Below, one piece after another: positions 17,101 through 24,659 of a DNA stretch of 33,116 nt (its first letter is position 1; the number at the start of each line of letters is the position of its first letter). The stretch comes from Candidatus Sumerlaeota bacterium (GTDB lineage: Bacteria; Sumerlaeota; Sumerlaeia; MWCT01): contig JAFGFK010000319.1 in assembly GCA_016931135.1 (NCBI GenBank), forward strand, positions 1 to 33,116, given 5' to 3'. The notes beneath the pieces are model-generated. The model was not told where the DNA came from. It made no database searches and was given only the letters and a program-made list of their open reading frames with translations. The position numbers and the translations under genes were made by a program.

Positions 17101-18068
17101 ATGGTTTGTTGAATCTTTCAGGAACCAGCCCGGGAGCTGTCATCACAGGAGAAGGACATATCCTGGAATTACTCTACCAGGTCAATCCGGCGAGTGAAAT
17201 CTGGAGCCAATCGGACATGCTGTTCGATAACGTAATCCTGATGGCGAAATACGACAACGAACTGTTTGCGCTGGATGTGGATTCTACCAGCGTGGCGAAA
17301 ATGACCGTTTCCGCTCCCTTTATCCCGGGGGATTTGAACAGCGATGAGTTGATAGATATGCTTGACGCCACGATACTGCAAGGAATCATTACCGGGCAGA
17401 TTGCGCCCAGCGAACATCAGAAAAGAGCCGGGGATATCAATGGCGACTTTCTGATCGATATGATGGACCTTGTGATACTCATGAGGATGATTTCACAGGG
17501 AACTTCCGGCAATTATCCCCGCATAACGCATTGTATGAACAAAGATGCGGTTACGACCTATATATTCAGCCTGGGCGATCCGGAGTGGAGAGGGGATCTG
17601 GTTTTCATTCCCGTAGGGATCAATACAATGGAAGGAATCGCCGGTTTGGAAGTCGCCATAAATTATAATCCCGGCAATATGGAACTCGCCTTGATCAAAA
17701 AGGGCGCGGATATCATGGAAGGCAATTTTGATTATTACGAAAAGAACGGGCGGATGCGTCTCATCTTTGAAGGAGTTGCCGGAAATGAAACCGGGGAATT
17801 TATACTGGCGAACCTGGTTTTCCGCGCAAGAGGGGCGTGGAAACAATCTCCCATTACAATAGTAAAATTGAAACTGAGCGGAGAAAACGGGGAAAACCTC
17901 AACCGCATGAAAGATATAATAATCCACGATCTGATAATACGTCAAACCATCGTTATTTCATTGATAGATCACATACTGGGAAAAGGCTTTATTTCGCCAT
18001 CGGATGGGGACATCAACAGTGATAACGCAATCGACGTCAGCGATCTTGTCCGATTCATACAAGAGTGA
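14166..18068 (+). CDS. giant exported beta-helix protein with cohesin-like and dockerin modules
   Basis: The start is taken at ATG 14166 because it directly opens a signal peptide (LGDKIFKLQRK, then hydrophobic to WIWG near residue 28). An upstream in-frame TTG at 14112 would add 18 polar residues. Domains in order are: a pectate-lyase-like beta-helix (about 30-400) with repeated GGG(I/V)Y-x-C-x-G-x-IENN turns, ending in an anchor-Q-like SPCIDAG ... DIGADEF; a PTPTPAPTPPP linker; a concanavalin-like region (FETGDLSYGDWES); two Ig/fibronectin-like repeats that share DWQVRYRD/SWQVRYQD; a fibronectin domain; a cohesin-like domain (nt about 16900-17310); a dockerin pair (nt 17328-17495, GDLNSDELIDMLD and GDINGDFLIDMMD); a second cohesin-like domain; and a single dockerin half at the C-terminus (GDINSDNAIDVSD). 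Probably surface scaffold or adhesin. The next gene starts one base after the stop. Confidence 0.83.
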   Translation: MLGDKIFKLQRKGLILAFAFLAPFWIWGKTITVGPGGDYPDIQTAIIHSVDGDEIIVSPGRYYENILIFGMNVILRSTDPQNSDIVAATIIDGDFSQTAVTFDGSEATSCVLTGFTITNGEAHFAGGIFGNGTLATISHNHITTNTAYGFPWLGGQGGGIYDCDGLIENNVISFNWALGDEAAGAGLSECDGVIRYNSISMNDEADYLGEGGGVYNCQGIIENNAIFYNSALSGGGIAQCHGTIQNNMITDNMAASRGGGVYASHGIIQNNTIAYNYSCDYGGGLEYCDAAICNCILWGNASCVGTQINECSDPLYCCIQGWKTGGPGNFNHAPRFLDPETGNLHIGVDSPCIDAGCSVTLPIDFDGNARPFDAVDWETRGDGTNFDIGADEFAGEAQPSPTPTPAPTPPPFAFPFCDGFETGDLSYGDWESTGNVAIVSEPRHEGDFAVQISGDQTSQARKNFGEDLWQGTYAITISLYSTNNAQEGISLDLMSGDEEIVRISMSEMGSITATNGEEIPMHIMSHESNTWYAILLTLRPMEGLYNISAGSAAGHDYGIAWNLVMEKAPVTGLILKSGEATGCADSICVDIISHSPDKPVNVSPHDGALDVSLAPHLAASPYQDPDPGDFQRTSEWRILADPSAQGTSLIIYTTRLSSGALTALSLPEGILNYQSAYSWQVRYQDNHNSWSAWSDLTSFHTQGEIIHHPPQKPENWNPSPDQEGVSLTPRLVGSPFRDEDAGEFLTGAEWRIIRKTYSNTEPVYNSGLISISDTMHRVPSGYLNENETYDWQVRYRDSRGVYSEWSQETRFCTISSGEAPTPDGLYAAAGARSVFLRWIMSDDYRVMGYNLYRAEPDSESFARINSEPIRGNDYLDQNLTPFTVYRYCLTSVATDAKESGKTAPAFACVGAMRIFMSNIQGKPEEIISQMITLDNPNDIENENLELAIVYDEDMLTPIAINKTPLTESFNILSNLNTANGLLNLSGTSPGAVITGEGHILELLYQVNPASEIWSQSDMLFDNVILMAKYDNELFALDVDSTSVAKMTVSAPFIPGDLNSDELIDMLDATILQGIITGQIAPSEHQKRAGDINGDFLIDMMDLVILMRMISQGTSGNYPRITHCMNKDAVTTYIFSLGDPEWRGDLVFIPVGINTMEGIAGLEVAINYNPGNMELALIKKGADIMEGNFDYYEKNGRMRLIFEGVAGNETGEFILANLVFRARGAWKQSPITIVKLKLSGENGENLNRMKDIIIHDLIIRQTIVISLIDHILGKGFISPSDGDINSDNAIDVSDLVRFIQE

Positions 18069-18069
18069 C

Positions 18070-21000
18070 ATGAAATCACAAGAATTCAAATGGAACCGTC
18101 TTTTTGTTTTTTGCCTTCTCCTGGCAGGATTGCCCGGCGTCGTTTTTTGCGGGGACGCAATGGCATGGCAACGTCTTTTTGACGGATACTACGAAGGTCT
18201 GCCCTGTTTGATCTATAATGAAGCGGGAGATTACGCCGTACCGGCTCCCGGAGATCTCGATGGAGACGGCGATGAGGACATTCTTATCGGTCATCAAAGC
18301 GGCTATCCCCGTTATATCCGAAACGACGGAACCAGCGGCGTTCCCTGCTGGTCGTTCATCTCTGAATCGTATGAGATTCCCCCTCTTACCAGCCCTCCCG
18401 TTCGCACAGCTCCCTTTCTTGCCGATGGGGATCAGGATGGGGATCCAGACCTGATCCTGGGATTGGAGAACGGATATATCGCTTATTACCGGAACGAAGG
18501 AACAGCCGCCGCGCCAATCTGGAACCTTGTCACGGAAAACTGGACGGGAAGATCGGGCGGGAAAAACGCCCGGCCGTGCCTCACGGACATCGATGCGGAT
18601 GGGGACGGTGACCTTTTCGTGGGAACCCAGTCAGGACACATTTCCTTTTATCGCAATGACGCAAATCCCGGAGAATCGCCCGTATGGACATGGCAATTGG
18701 ATAATTTCATGAACATCGATGCAGGGGCGGATGCGTCTCCCTGTTTTACGGATATCAACGGCGATGGCTTGACGGATTTGTTTGTCGGGAATTCAAACGG
18801 TGACATCAGTTATTACAAAGGGTATGGAGAGCCCCATCTCCTTTTTTTCACCCTGGTTACCGATCAATATGAAAACATAAAAGCCCCGGGAAACGCCGCG
18901 CCTGTTTTTTTTGATTCGGGCGACCATGGAACGCGGAACCTTCTGGTCGGTTCCTTTGCGGGTTCTGTTCAGATGTTCCCCAATCACGGTACGGTTTCCC
19001 TGCCTGTTTTCGGAAATCCATCCGATGTCTGGCTCGGTTTGGATACCGGTTCGGAATCCGCCCCGGAGCTTGCGGATATCGACAACGACGGGGATCCGGA
19101 TTTCTTCATTGGCGCCTTCAATCCCGCGCTTTCCCATGAATGGGGAATCCGACATTACCATAACAAGGGAACTCCCTGGATTTCCGATTGGCATCGGGAA
19201 ACGGATTTTTTCATCTCGCGTTTCGAGGAATTTACCGCGCCCCGGTTTGTGGATATCGATGCAGATGGCGACCTCGATCTGTTCACGGGAGGATTTTCCG
19301 GTAACGTCCTTTTCTTCAGAAATGCCGGAACGGCGAATTTCCCCTCTTATCAACCGGAACCAGCCGGCGATATCCCTTCCCCGGGGCTATGCGCAAAGCC
19401 CGCCTTTGGGGATATGGATCATGACCTCGATTACGATCTGTACATAGCCTTTACCGATCTCGGCGTCGGGCGCGTATATTATTACGAGAATTCCGGCAAC
19501 AGTGAATCCCCCTCCTGGGCGCCTCCTGTCGATTGCTCAACGATATTCAATCCCGGGCAGCTCCCCGCTATCGATACGGGCGATCTTGACTGCGACGGGT
19601 TGAATGACGTGATATGCGCATGGGGAGATGACTCTGTAACCATATATTATGGCGAAGCCCCCGCCTCCCCTTTTTCTTTTTCAACTCCTATGAACCTAAA
19701 AGTTCAGGGAAATATGCTCCATCCCGTTCCATGCATTTCCGATATAAACGGAGACATGCGTCCTGATATCATACTGGGAGGAACTTATGGAGGAATTCGC
19801 GTCTATATCAATCCTGCAAAAAACGCGTCGGTTGAACCCCATCATGCGACGATTCCAACAGAAAGTCCTCTTCAACTTTCCGCTCCTTCAATATTCCCCG
19901 GCGTATGGGAATTCATCCGAAATGAAAGCGGCGGGACTCTCGATCCTTCCACGGGAGAATACGTCTCCGGGCACAATCGCGGGAGAGATATTATCCGGGT
20001 AAAGGACAGTTTCACCAGCTGGGGCATATCCTGCGTCAATGTCATATCTCCGGATCAGATTTCTCTCGCGGGGAAAGCCGTGATCATGGCGGGACGCAAA
20101 GAAAACGACCCTCTCTGGAACACAACGAACAAACTTGCGAATGATGTCTATCGAACGCTTCTTTTTCTCGGATTTTCCAAAGACAACATTTATTATTTGA
20201 ATCCGGAGGCATCGCAGGATGTTGACGCCAACGGAGATTCCGAAGACGATATCGACGCCCCCTCCACTCTGGCAAACATCGAGCAGGGACTTGGCGTATT
20301 CGCCGCAGGAAGCCCGGAGATTCTGATATACCTGATCGATCATGGCGACGCATCCCCGGAAGGACGAAACGGATTCATCCGGTGCAACGAAGAAGATATC
20401 CTTTACGCCTGTCATCTGGATGAGTTGCTGGACAATCTGCAAGAAAAGGACAATGTAACGACCATCACCCTTGTTGTGGATTGCTGCATGGCGGAATCTT
20501 TTATGCGGGAGTGTTCGGGAGAGTCAAGGATTGTGATTACATCCACAAACCTTTCCCATCCAGCGTTTTTTGCCGCTGGAGGCTTGATTTCCTTTACCCA
20601 TGGATTCCTGAGCGCCCTGCAACAGGGGCATAGCGCCGGAGAGGCGTTTTGCATCGCCTCGGGCGCTATGGATCGTTTCCAAAAACCGCAAATGGATGAT
20701 GACGGCGACGGCTTTTATGTTCCCGGAAAAGACGGCGATACAGCAGACCACAAGATAATCGGAAGCTCCTTCATTGCCGGGGCGGATCATCCCTTCATCG
20801 ATCTGATCTCTCCCAACCAGGTTCTTCATGATGGCAAAACCAGCTGCACCCTGTGGGCATCCGGCATTATCAGCTCCTGCCTTATCGAGGGCGTATGGGC
20901 ATCCATCAAATCCCCCTCCCCATCTTCATCCTCCGGAACCTGCCCTTCAGAACCTGTTCCGAATCTGGGATTTCTCGATCTATCCTGGAATCCCATAAAC

Positions 21001-23058
21001 AACCGGTATGAAGCCACCACAGATACCTTTACTTTACCTGGAATATATTCGGTGAATATATATGCGCGGGATATCTGGGGCTCCCTTTCCCCGCCTAAAC
21101 AAACATACATCAGCCAGCCGCATCTGAAAGAAGAAATGATCATTGTATGCGGAGATGGCGATTACGCCCCTGATTCCCCCTGGAGCTGGATCGAGTCTCT
21201 CTCCCTGGAGGCTTACCAGACCGCCCGTTCAAAATGGTTCTCCGATGAAAAAATCCATTTTCTTTCATCATCATCCGATTCCAGGGTGGACAGTCCCCCA
21301 ACCAGACAATCCCTCTTCGATTCCATCGGTGAAGCGGGAGGCGCCGACAAACTCATCCTGTATATGATCGGCAAGGGAAGCGATACGATGTTCGACATGG
21401 ATGGAGACGGGGAGGATGGGGACGATCTGACGCCTGCAGAACTCGACGCCGCCCTGGATTCTCTGCAAAAAACTCAATCTCTTATTGTTGTCGTGATATT
21501 GGATTTCACTGGATCAGGAGGTTGGTTATCTTCCCTGATCCCTCCTGATGGAAAACGCAGGATCGTGATATCCTCCTCTTCCATTGGGGAGATTTCCCAT
21601 TGCCTCGAGGGGGGGGTGATTTCCTTTTCCGGATTTTTCTTCGGAAAGATGTTGAACGGTTCAGGTATGGGAGACGCCTTCAACTGGGCAAGAACGGCGA
21701 TCAGGACGATTACTGACAGATTTCAAAATCCTCAACTGGATGACAACGGATCGGGAACCTGCGATCATGAGGATGGATATCTACTGGAAATGACCGGGAT
21801 CGGGGCGGAAAATATCATTCATAATCAGGGTCCCGTAATAGAAAACTATGCAAAGGATATCATGGTTGATTCTCCTCAAATGCTTCTCTGGGCTTCGGAT
21901 ATATGGGATGCGGACGGAATTGAAGAGGTTTTCGCTATTGTGATGGAATCCGGCGATCATTCGGGAAGTCCAGCCACGGAAAAAATTCCCCTGTATTTCA
22001 ATGATGCAAGCAGCCGATGGGAGAACGCATTTTCAGGATTCGATTCCGAAAACGGGAATGTGATTCTATACATGGCGAGAGACGGGAAGGGATTTTTATC
22101 CAAACCTTATCAAACGAGATATTTGGGGAGGAAGGGGGAGGATATATACGACAAACTGTACCGGGATGATCACCCCCGAACCACGCGGAATTTCTTTTCC
22201 ATTGATAATTTCAGCCAGATTCACAATTTCTGGAAACCCGGCGATGAAGACTGGGCGGTTTTCAATGCAGACGCGGGAATGTCCTATTCCATTCAGGCGA
22301 TCAGCCAGGGGGAGCGTTGCGACGCCGCTCTTACGATGTTTCACGAATCGGATATGAATCATCCTCTGATCGAGCAGGATGACTGGGGATGCGGCGGGCT
22401 GGATGAACTGATTTCCTGGCATTCCGGCGCCCTTTCCGGCGCCATATTTGTCAGGGTGAGCCAGAGCCGGTTCTACCCTGGAATCAATGGAGAAGATACT
22501 ACCTACACCCTGACCATCGGAGGGGAATGGGGACCCAATGCCGGATTGGCTACCATTTCAGGAACCCAATGTTATATTGGACCTGAGGGCGGATTGTTAC
22601 AAGCTGGCGCTTCGGGGATTTATACAAAACCCGCGGCGAATATCCCGCCAGACGCATTACCGGCTGCAATGGAATTCATCATCGACGATCCGGGCGATAT
22701 AGGAAACAATCCCTACTTTGAATACACAAAGGCGTGGCTGGATCAGAATCCCACCAATGCAAGCATTGTTCAGATTCTGACCCAGGCGCCGGTATGTTTT
22801 GAACATCCTGTCACATTGACGATGCAGTTCATAGATGACGGACCGGCGCAGGGGGGATTCACTATAGACGATTTGCCGGAAGGTCATGAGCCCTCTTCCA
22901 TGCGGATTCATACATGGAACCAAAGCAAATGGGTATTACTTTCGGGAAATCAAACGGTAGCGGAAGATACGGTATGGATTACCCTGGAATCCCTGGGGAC
23001 AGGACTTTTCGCCGTTGCTCCCATTCAAATCAAGCCGAATTCCTGGATATTTTACTAG
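18070..23058 (+). CDS. giant exported FG-GAP/VCBS-repeat protein with tandem C13 (legumain-like) peptidase and pseudo-peptidase domains
   Basis: ATG 18070 is chosen because a signal peptide follows at once (KSQEFKWNR, then hydrophobic to FCG). The 66 extra upstream bases overlap the previous gene's end. Residues about 55-585 contain roughly ten FG-GAP-like repeats with Ca-binding D-x-D-x-D-G loops (GDLDGDGDEDILIG, TDIDADGDGDLFVG, VDIDADGDLDLFTG). Residues about 660-905 resemble peptidase C13, with the catalytic pair H758 (YLIDHGD) and a cysteine in VDCCMAESF (C806 best placed, C805 adjacent). An Ig-like segment follows, then a second copy at about 1020-1200 with K1102 at the His position (YMIGKGS) and T1147 at the Cys position (ILDFTGSGG). 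Both copies share RFQ(K/N)PQ(M/L)DD. The C-terminus has a PPC-like beta domain (KPGDEDWAVFNADAG). Probably a secreted protease or adhesin, co-expressed with the gene one base upstream. Confidence 0.85.
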   Translation: MKSQEFKWNRLFVFCLLLAGLPGVVFCGDAMAWQRLFDGYYEGLPCLIYNEAGDYAVPAPGDLDGDGDEDILIGHQSGYPRYIRNDGTSGVPCWSFISESYEIPPLTSPPVRTAPFLADGDQDGDPDLILGLENGYIAYYRNEGTAAAPIWNLVTENWTGRSGGKNARPCLTDIDADGDGDLFVGTQSGHISFYRNDANPGESPVWTWQLDNFMNIDAGADASPCFTDINGDGLTDLFVGNSNGDISYYKGYGEPHLLFFTLVTDQYENIKAPGNAAPVFFDSGDHGTRNLLVGSFAGSVQMFPNHGTVSLPVFGNPSDVWLGLDTGSESAPELADIDNDGDPDFFIGAFNPALSHEWGIRHYHNKGTPWISDWHRETDFFISRFEEFTAPRFVDIDADGDLDLFTGGFSGNVLFFRNAGTANFPSYQPEPAGDIPSPGLCAKPAFGDMDHDLDYDLYIAFTDLGVGRVYYYENSGNSESPSWAPPVDCSTIFNPGQLPAIDTGDLDCDGLNDVICAWGDDSVTIYYGEAPASPFSFSTPMNLKVQGNMLHPVPCISDINGDMRPDIILGGTYGGIRVYINPAKNASVEPHHATIPTESPLQLSAPSIFPGVWEFIRNESGGTLDPSTGEYVSGHNRGRDIIRVKDSFTSWGISCVNVISPDQISLAGKAVIMAGRKENDPLWNTTNKLANDVYRTLLFLGFSKDNIYYLNPEASQDVDANGDSEDDIDAPSTLANIEQGLGVFAAGSPEILIYLIDHGDASPEGRNGFIRCNEEDILYACHLDELLDNLQEKDNVTTITLVVDCCMAESFMRECSGESRIVITSTNLSHPAFFAAGGLISFTHGFLSALQQGHSAGEAFCIASGAMDRFQKPQMDDDGDGFYVPGKDGDTADHKIIGSSFIAGADHPFIDLISPNQVLHDGKTSCTLWASGIISSCLIEGVWASIKSPSPSSSSGTCPSEPVPNLGFLDLSWNPINNRYEATTDTFTLPGIYSVNIYARDIWGSLSPPKQTYISQPHLKEEMIIVCGDGDYAPDSPWSWIESLSLEAYQTARSKWFSDEKIHFLSSSSDSRVDSPPTRQSLFDSIGEAGGADKLILYMIGKGSDTMFDMDGDGEDGDDLTPAELDAALDSLQKTQSLIVVVILDFTGSGGWLSSLIPPDGKRRIVISSSSIGEISHCLEGGVISFSGFFFGKMLNGSGMGDAFNWARTAIRTITDRFQNPQLDDNGSGTCDHEDGYLLEMTGIGAENIIHNQGPVIENYAKDIMVDSPQMLLWASDIWDADGIEEVFAIVMESGDHSGSPATEKIPLYFNDASSRWENAFSGFDSENGNVILYMARDGKGFLSKPYQTRYLGRKGEDIYDKLYRDDHPRTTRNFFSIDNFSQIHNFWKPGDEDWAVFNADAGMSYSIQAISQGERCDAALTMFHESDMNHPLIEQDDWGCGGLDELISWHSGALSGAIFVRVSQSRFYPGINGEDTTYTLTIGGEWGPNAGLATISGTQCYIGPEGGLLQAGASGIYTKPAANIPPDALPAAMEFIIDDPGDIGNNPYFEYTKAWLDQNPTNASIVQILTQAPVCFEHPVTLTMQFIDDGPAQGGFTIDDLPEGHEPSSMRIHTWNQSKWVLLSGNQTVAEDTVWITLESLGTGLFAVAPIQIKPNSWIFY

Positions 23059-23151
23059 GCTGCGCGCGATAACGCTTCAAGGGGGGATAAAGTGTCAATT
23101 TCAAGGCTTTGCGAGACTGTTTTCCTTTTATAGATATTCTAAGATGAAAAA

Positions 23152-23970
23152 TCAGCGGATAATGCCGATCAGCCGCCTGAAAAGGCGTGAAAAAACAGAG
23201 GAGTGGGTTACGGAAAGAAGGGCGTCTTTTGCAGGCGTATATTCGGGATTTTGATCCAGGGCATGTTGGAAAGACTCCATTGCCTTGTTGGTAAATCCCA
23301 GTTTCTGATAACAAAGCCCCATGTGATGCCATAAAAAATAGTTGGCGACATTACAGGCGCAGGCGCGAAGAAGAAAATCAAGAGCCTTCGAATACTGTTT
23401 TCTTTTCAAATAAATGAGTCCGATGCTCATGGGGATGCGGAAATCGTTCGAATCTGCGAGCTCCAACGCCTTCATGAAACAGAAATGCGCATTCTTATTG
23501 TCCGCTGTCAAAAGGATGTATCCTCGCGCAACATAGGAATGGGGAAGAACGCCTTTGCGGGATATGGCGTAATCCGAGGCGTTGATGGCGCGCTTGTACA
23601 TGCCCCTGTTGGCGTACATCATGGCGCGAAGGGAGAGAAGGGCGCTGTCTTCAGGGAAGAGCTCCAGGGCGCGTCCGGTCCATAGGTCCGCCTCTTTCAG
23701 CTGGTTCATTTCGATGAGACAGTAAATCTGTCCAAGCCAGGGATAGTGGATGCTGCTGTCCAACTGGATAGCGCGGGAATAGAATTGAAGGGCTTCGCGG
23801 AATTCTCCTCTGAAAAAAAGATCATCCGCCATTTTGATATAATATGGCGCGTCATATTCCTCCCTGGGGAGCTCGGCGGCTTTGGGCTTCTCCCCTTCCC
23901 TGATCTCCTCGATCTTTTGCCGGGCAAGGGCGTCCTGCGTTTCTCTTTCCAGTTTTGAAAAACGTCCCAT
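23152..23970 (-). CDS. TPR-repeat protein
   Basis: The 272-residue protein has no signal peptide and begins with a charged helix (FSKLERETQDALARQKIEEI). From about residue 43 it is made of tetratricopeptide-type repeats: YYIKMADDLFFRGEFREALQF, GQIYCLIEMNQLKEADLWTG, IGLIYLKRKQYSKALDFLL, and HMGLCYQKLGFTNKAMESFQHALDQNPEY. It ends in a basic tail (RLFRRLIGIIR). TPR proteins are protein-protein adaptors. The partner is unknown, but the gene begins 33 bases after the membrane-anchored DUF1257-like gene on the same strand, so the two may form an operon and act together. It converges on the giant peptidase gene across a 93-base gap in which no convincing terminator was seen. Confidence 0.8.
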   Translation of the reverse strand: MGRFSKLERETQDALARQKIEEIREGEKPKAAELPREEYDAPYYIKMADDLFFRGEFREALQFYSRAIQLDSSIHYPWLGQIYCLIEMNQLKEADLWTGRALELFPEDSALLSLRAMMYANRGMYKRAINASDYAISRKGVLPHSYVARGYILLTADNKNAHFCFMKALELADSNDFRIPMSIGLIYLKRKQYSKALDFLLRACACNVANYFLWHHMGLCYQKLGFTNKAMESFQHALDQNPEYTPAKDALLSVTHSSVFSRLFRRLIGIIR

Positions 23971-24003
23971 CAGTCACAAGCTTCCAATTGATATTATTTC
24001 CTC

Positions 24004-24492
24004 TCAGCTCCACTTTCTGGTGTGGAGGATGATGTCCCCTTCTTCATTGACTTCTTCCCCTACAATATGCACTCCCCTCTGATCGAGTTCCCTGGCGATT
24101 TTATGATGGGAGAATTGCTGGATGATATTCCGGGCGAATTCATCCCCCATAGCCTGGAGTTCCACTGTGGGAATTTTGCGGGGTCCGGTCACTTCAATGA
24201 AAAATTTTCCCAATGCGTCCTTGCGAAATGTCAGAACAATATTATCCTTTTTGAAATCCAGTCTGTCCTCCCTTCCTATCTCCTCGGAAACCACATCGGT
24301 TATATAATCTTGGAGGGGGAGCTGTACCTTGCGGAAATTCCTGATATTGTCCGTGAGTTCCTTCTGGAGCCAGTCATTGAGCGTTTTTCCCGTAAGGGCG
24401 GAGTACCCCAGGGCGCCCGCCGTCGCCATGATCAGCGGCGTCAGAATGACAAAGCTCCATCCCAGAACAGGGGCGATCACAATTAACGGCAT
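24004..24492 (-). CDS. membrane-anchored protein with a DUF1257/Ycf35-like domain
   Basis: Residues 3-34 are hydrophobic (LIVIAPVLGWSFVILTPLIM and on), enough for one membrane span or a hairpin. A charged linker follows. Residues about 85-161 (LTFRKDALGKFFIEVTG ... FARNIIQQFSHHKIARELDQRG ... VGEEVNEEGDIILHTRKW) resemble the C-terminal pattern of DUF1257/Ycf35 proteins, in which a YxYHxVxxxAxxxGF helix precedes VxEEVxxDGSIRLxxRRW. That match is from memory and moderate. Ycf35-like proteins occur in cyanobacteria and plastids and have no settled function. The gene is followed by the TPR gene on the same strand. A minus-strand promoter candidate lies 42-69 bases upstream of the start. Confidence 0.7.
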   Translation of the reverse strand: MPLIVIAPVLGWSFVILTPLIMATAGALGYSALTGKTLNDWLQKELTDNIRNFRKVQLPLQDYITDVVSEEIGREDRLDFKKDNIVLTFRKDALGKFFIEVTGPRKIPTVELQAMGDEFARNIIQQFSHHKIARELDQRGVHIVGEEVNEEGDIILHTRKWS

Positions 24493-24533
24493 AAGAAAAT
24501 ATTCCCTCTTGTTTTTAATATATATAAACGCTA

Positions 24534-24561
24534 TTTATGTTTCAATTGTCAATAAAGTCAA
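24534..24561 (-). promoter_or_regulatory. promoter candidate for the DUF1257-like/TPR pair
   Basis: On the minus strand, TTGACT (24561-24556) is followed after 16 bases by CATAAA (24539-24534). A second -35-like TTGACA lies nine bases downstream of the first (24552-24547), so two registers are possible. The predicted start of transcription is roughly 30-40 bases ahead of the ATG at 24492. Confidence 0.45.
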
Positions 24562-24659
24562 GGGGAATGATAAAAGTCTATTAAGGGGGGGGACGCACAT
24601 CAGTTTTCCGAGTGAGTGGTTGGATCATGGAGTCATGCTCTATAAAACTCATGAATGAT

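Noticed and set aside
18004-18069. Longer N-terminus for the giant peptidase gene (start at 18004)
   Set aside because: It would overlap the dockerin half encoded by the previous gene and bury the signal peptide behind 22 polar residues.
24329-24658. 109-codon + strand frame with a signal-peptide-like start opposite the DUF1257-like gene
   Set aside because: The first half is antisense to the supported minus-strand gene and the rest is low-complexity intergenic sequence; no ribosome site or domain was seen.
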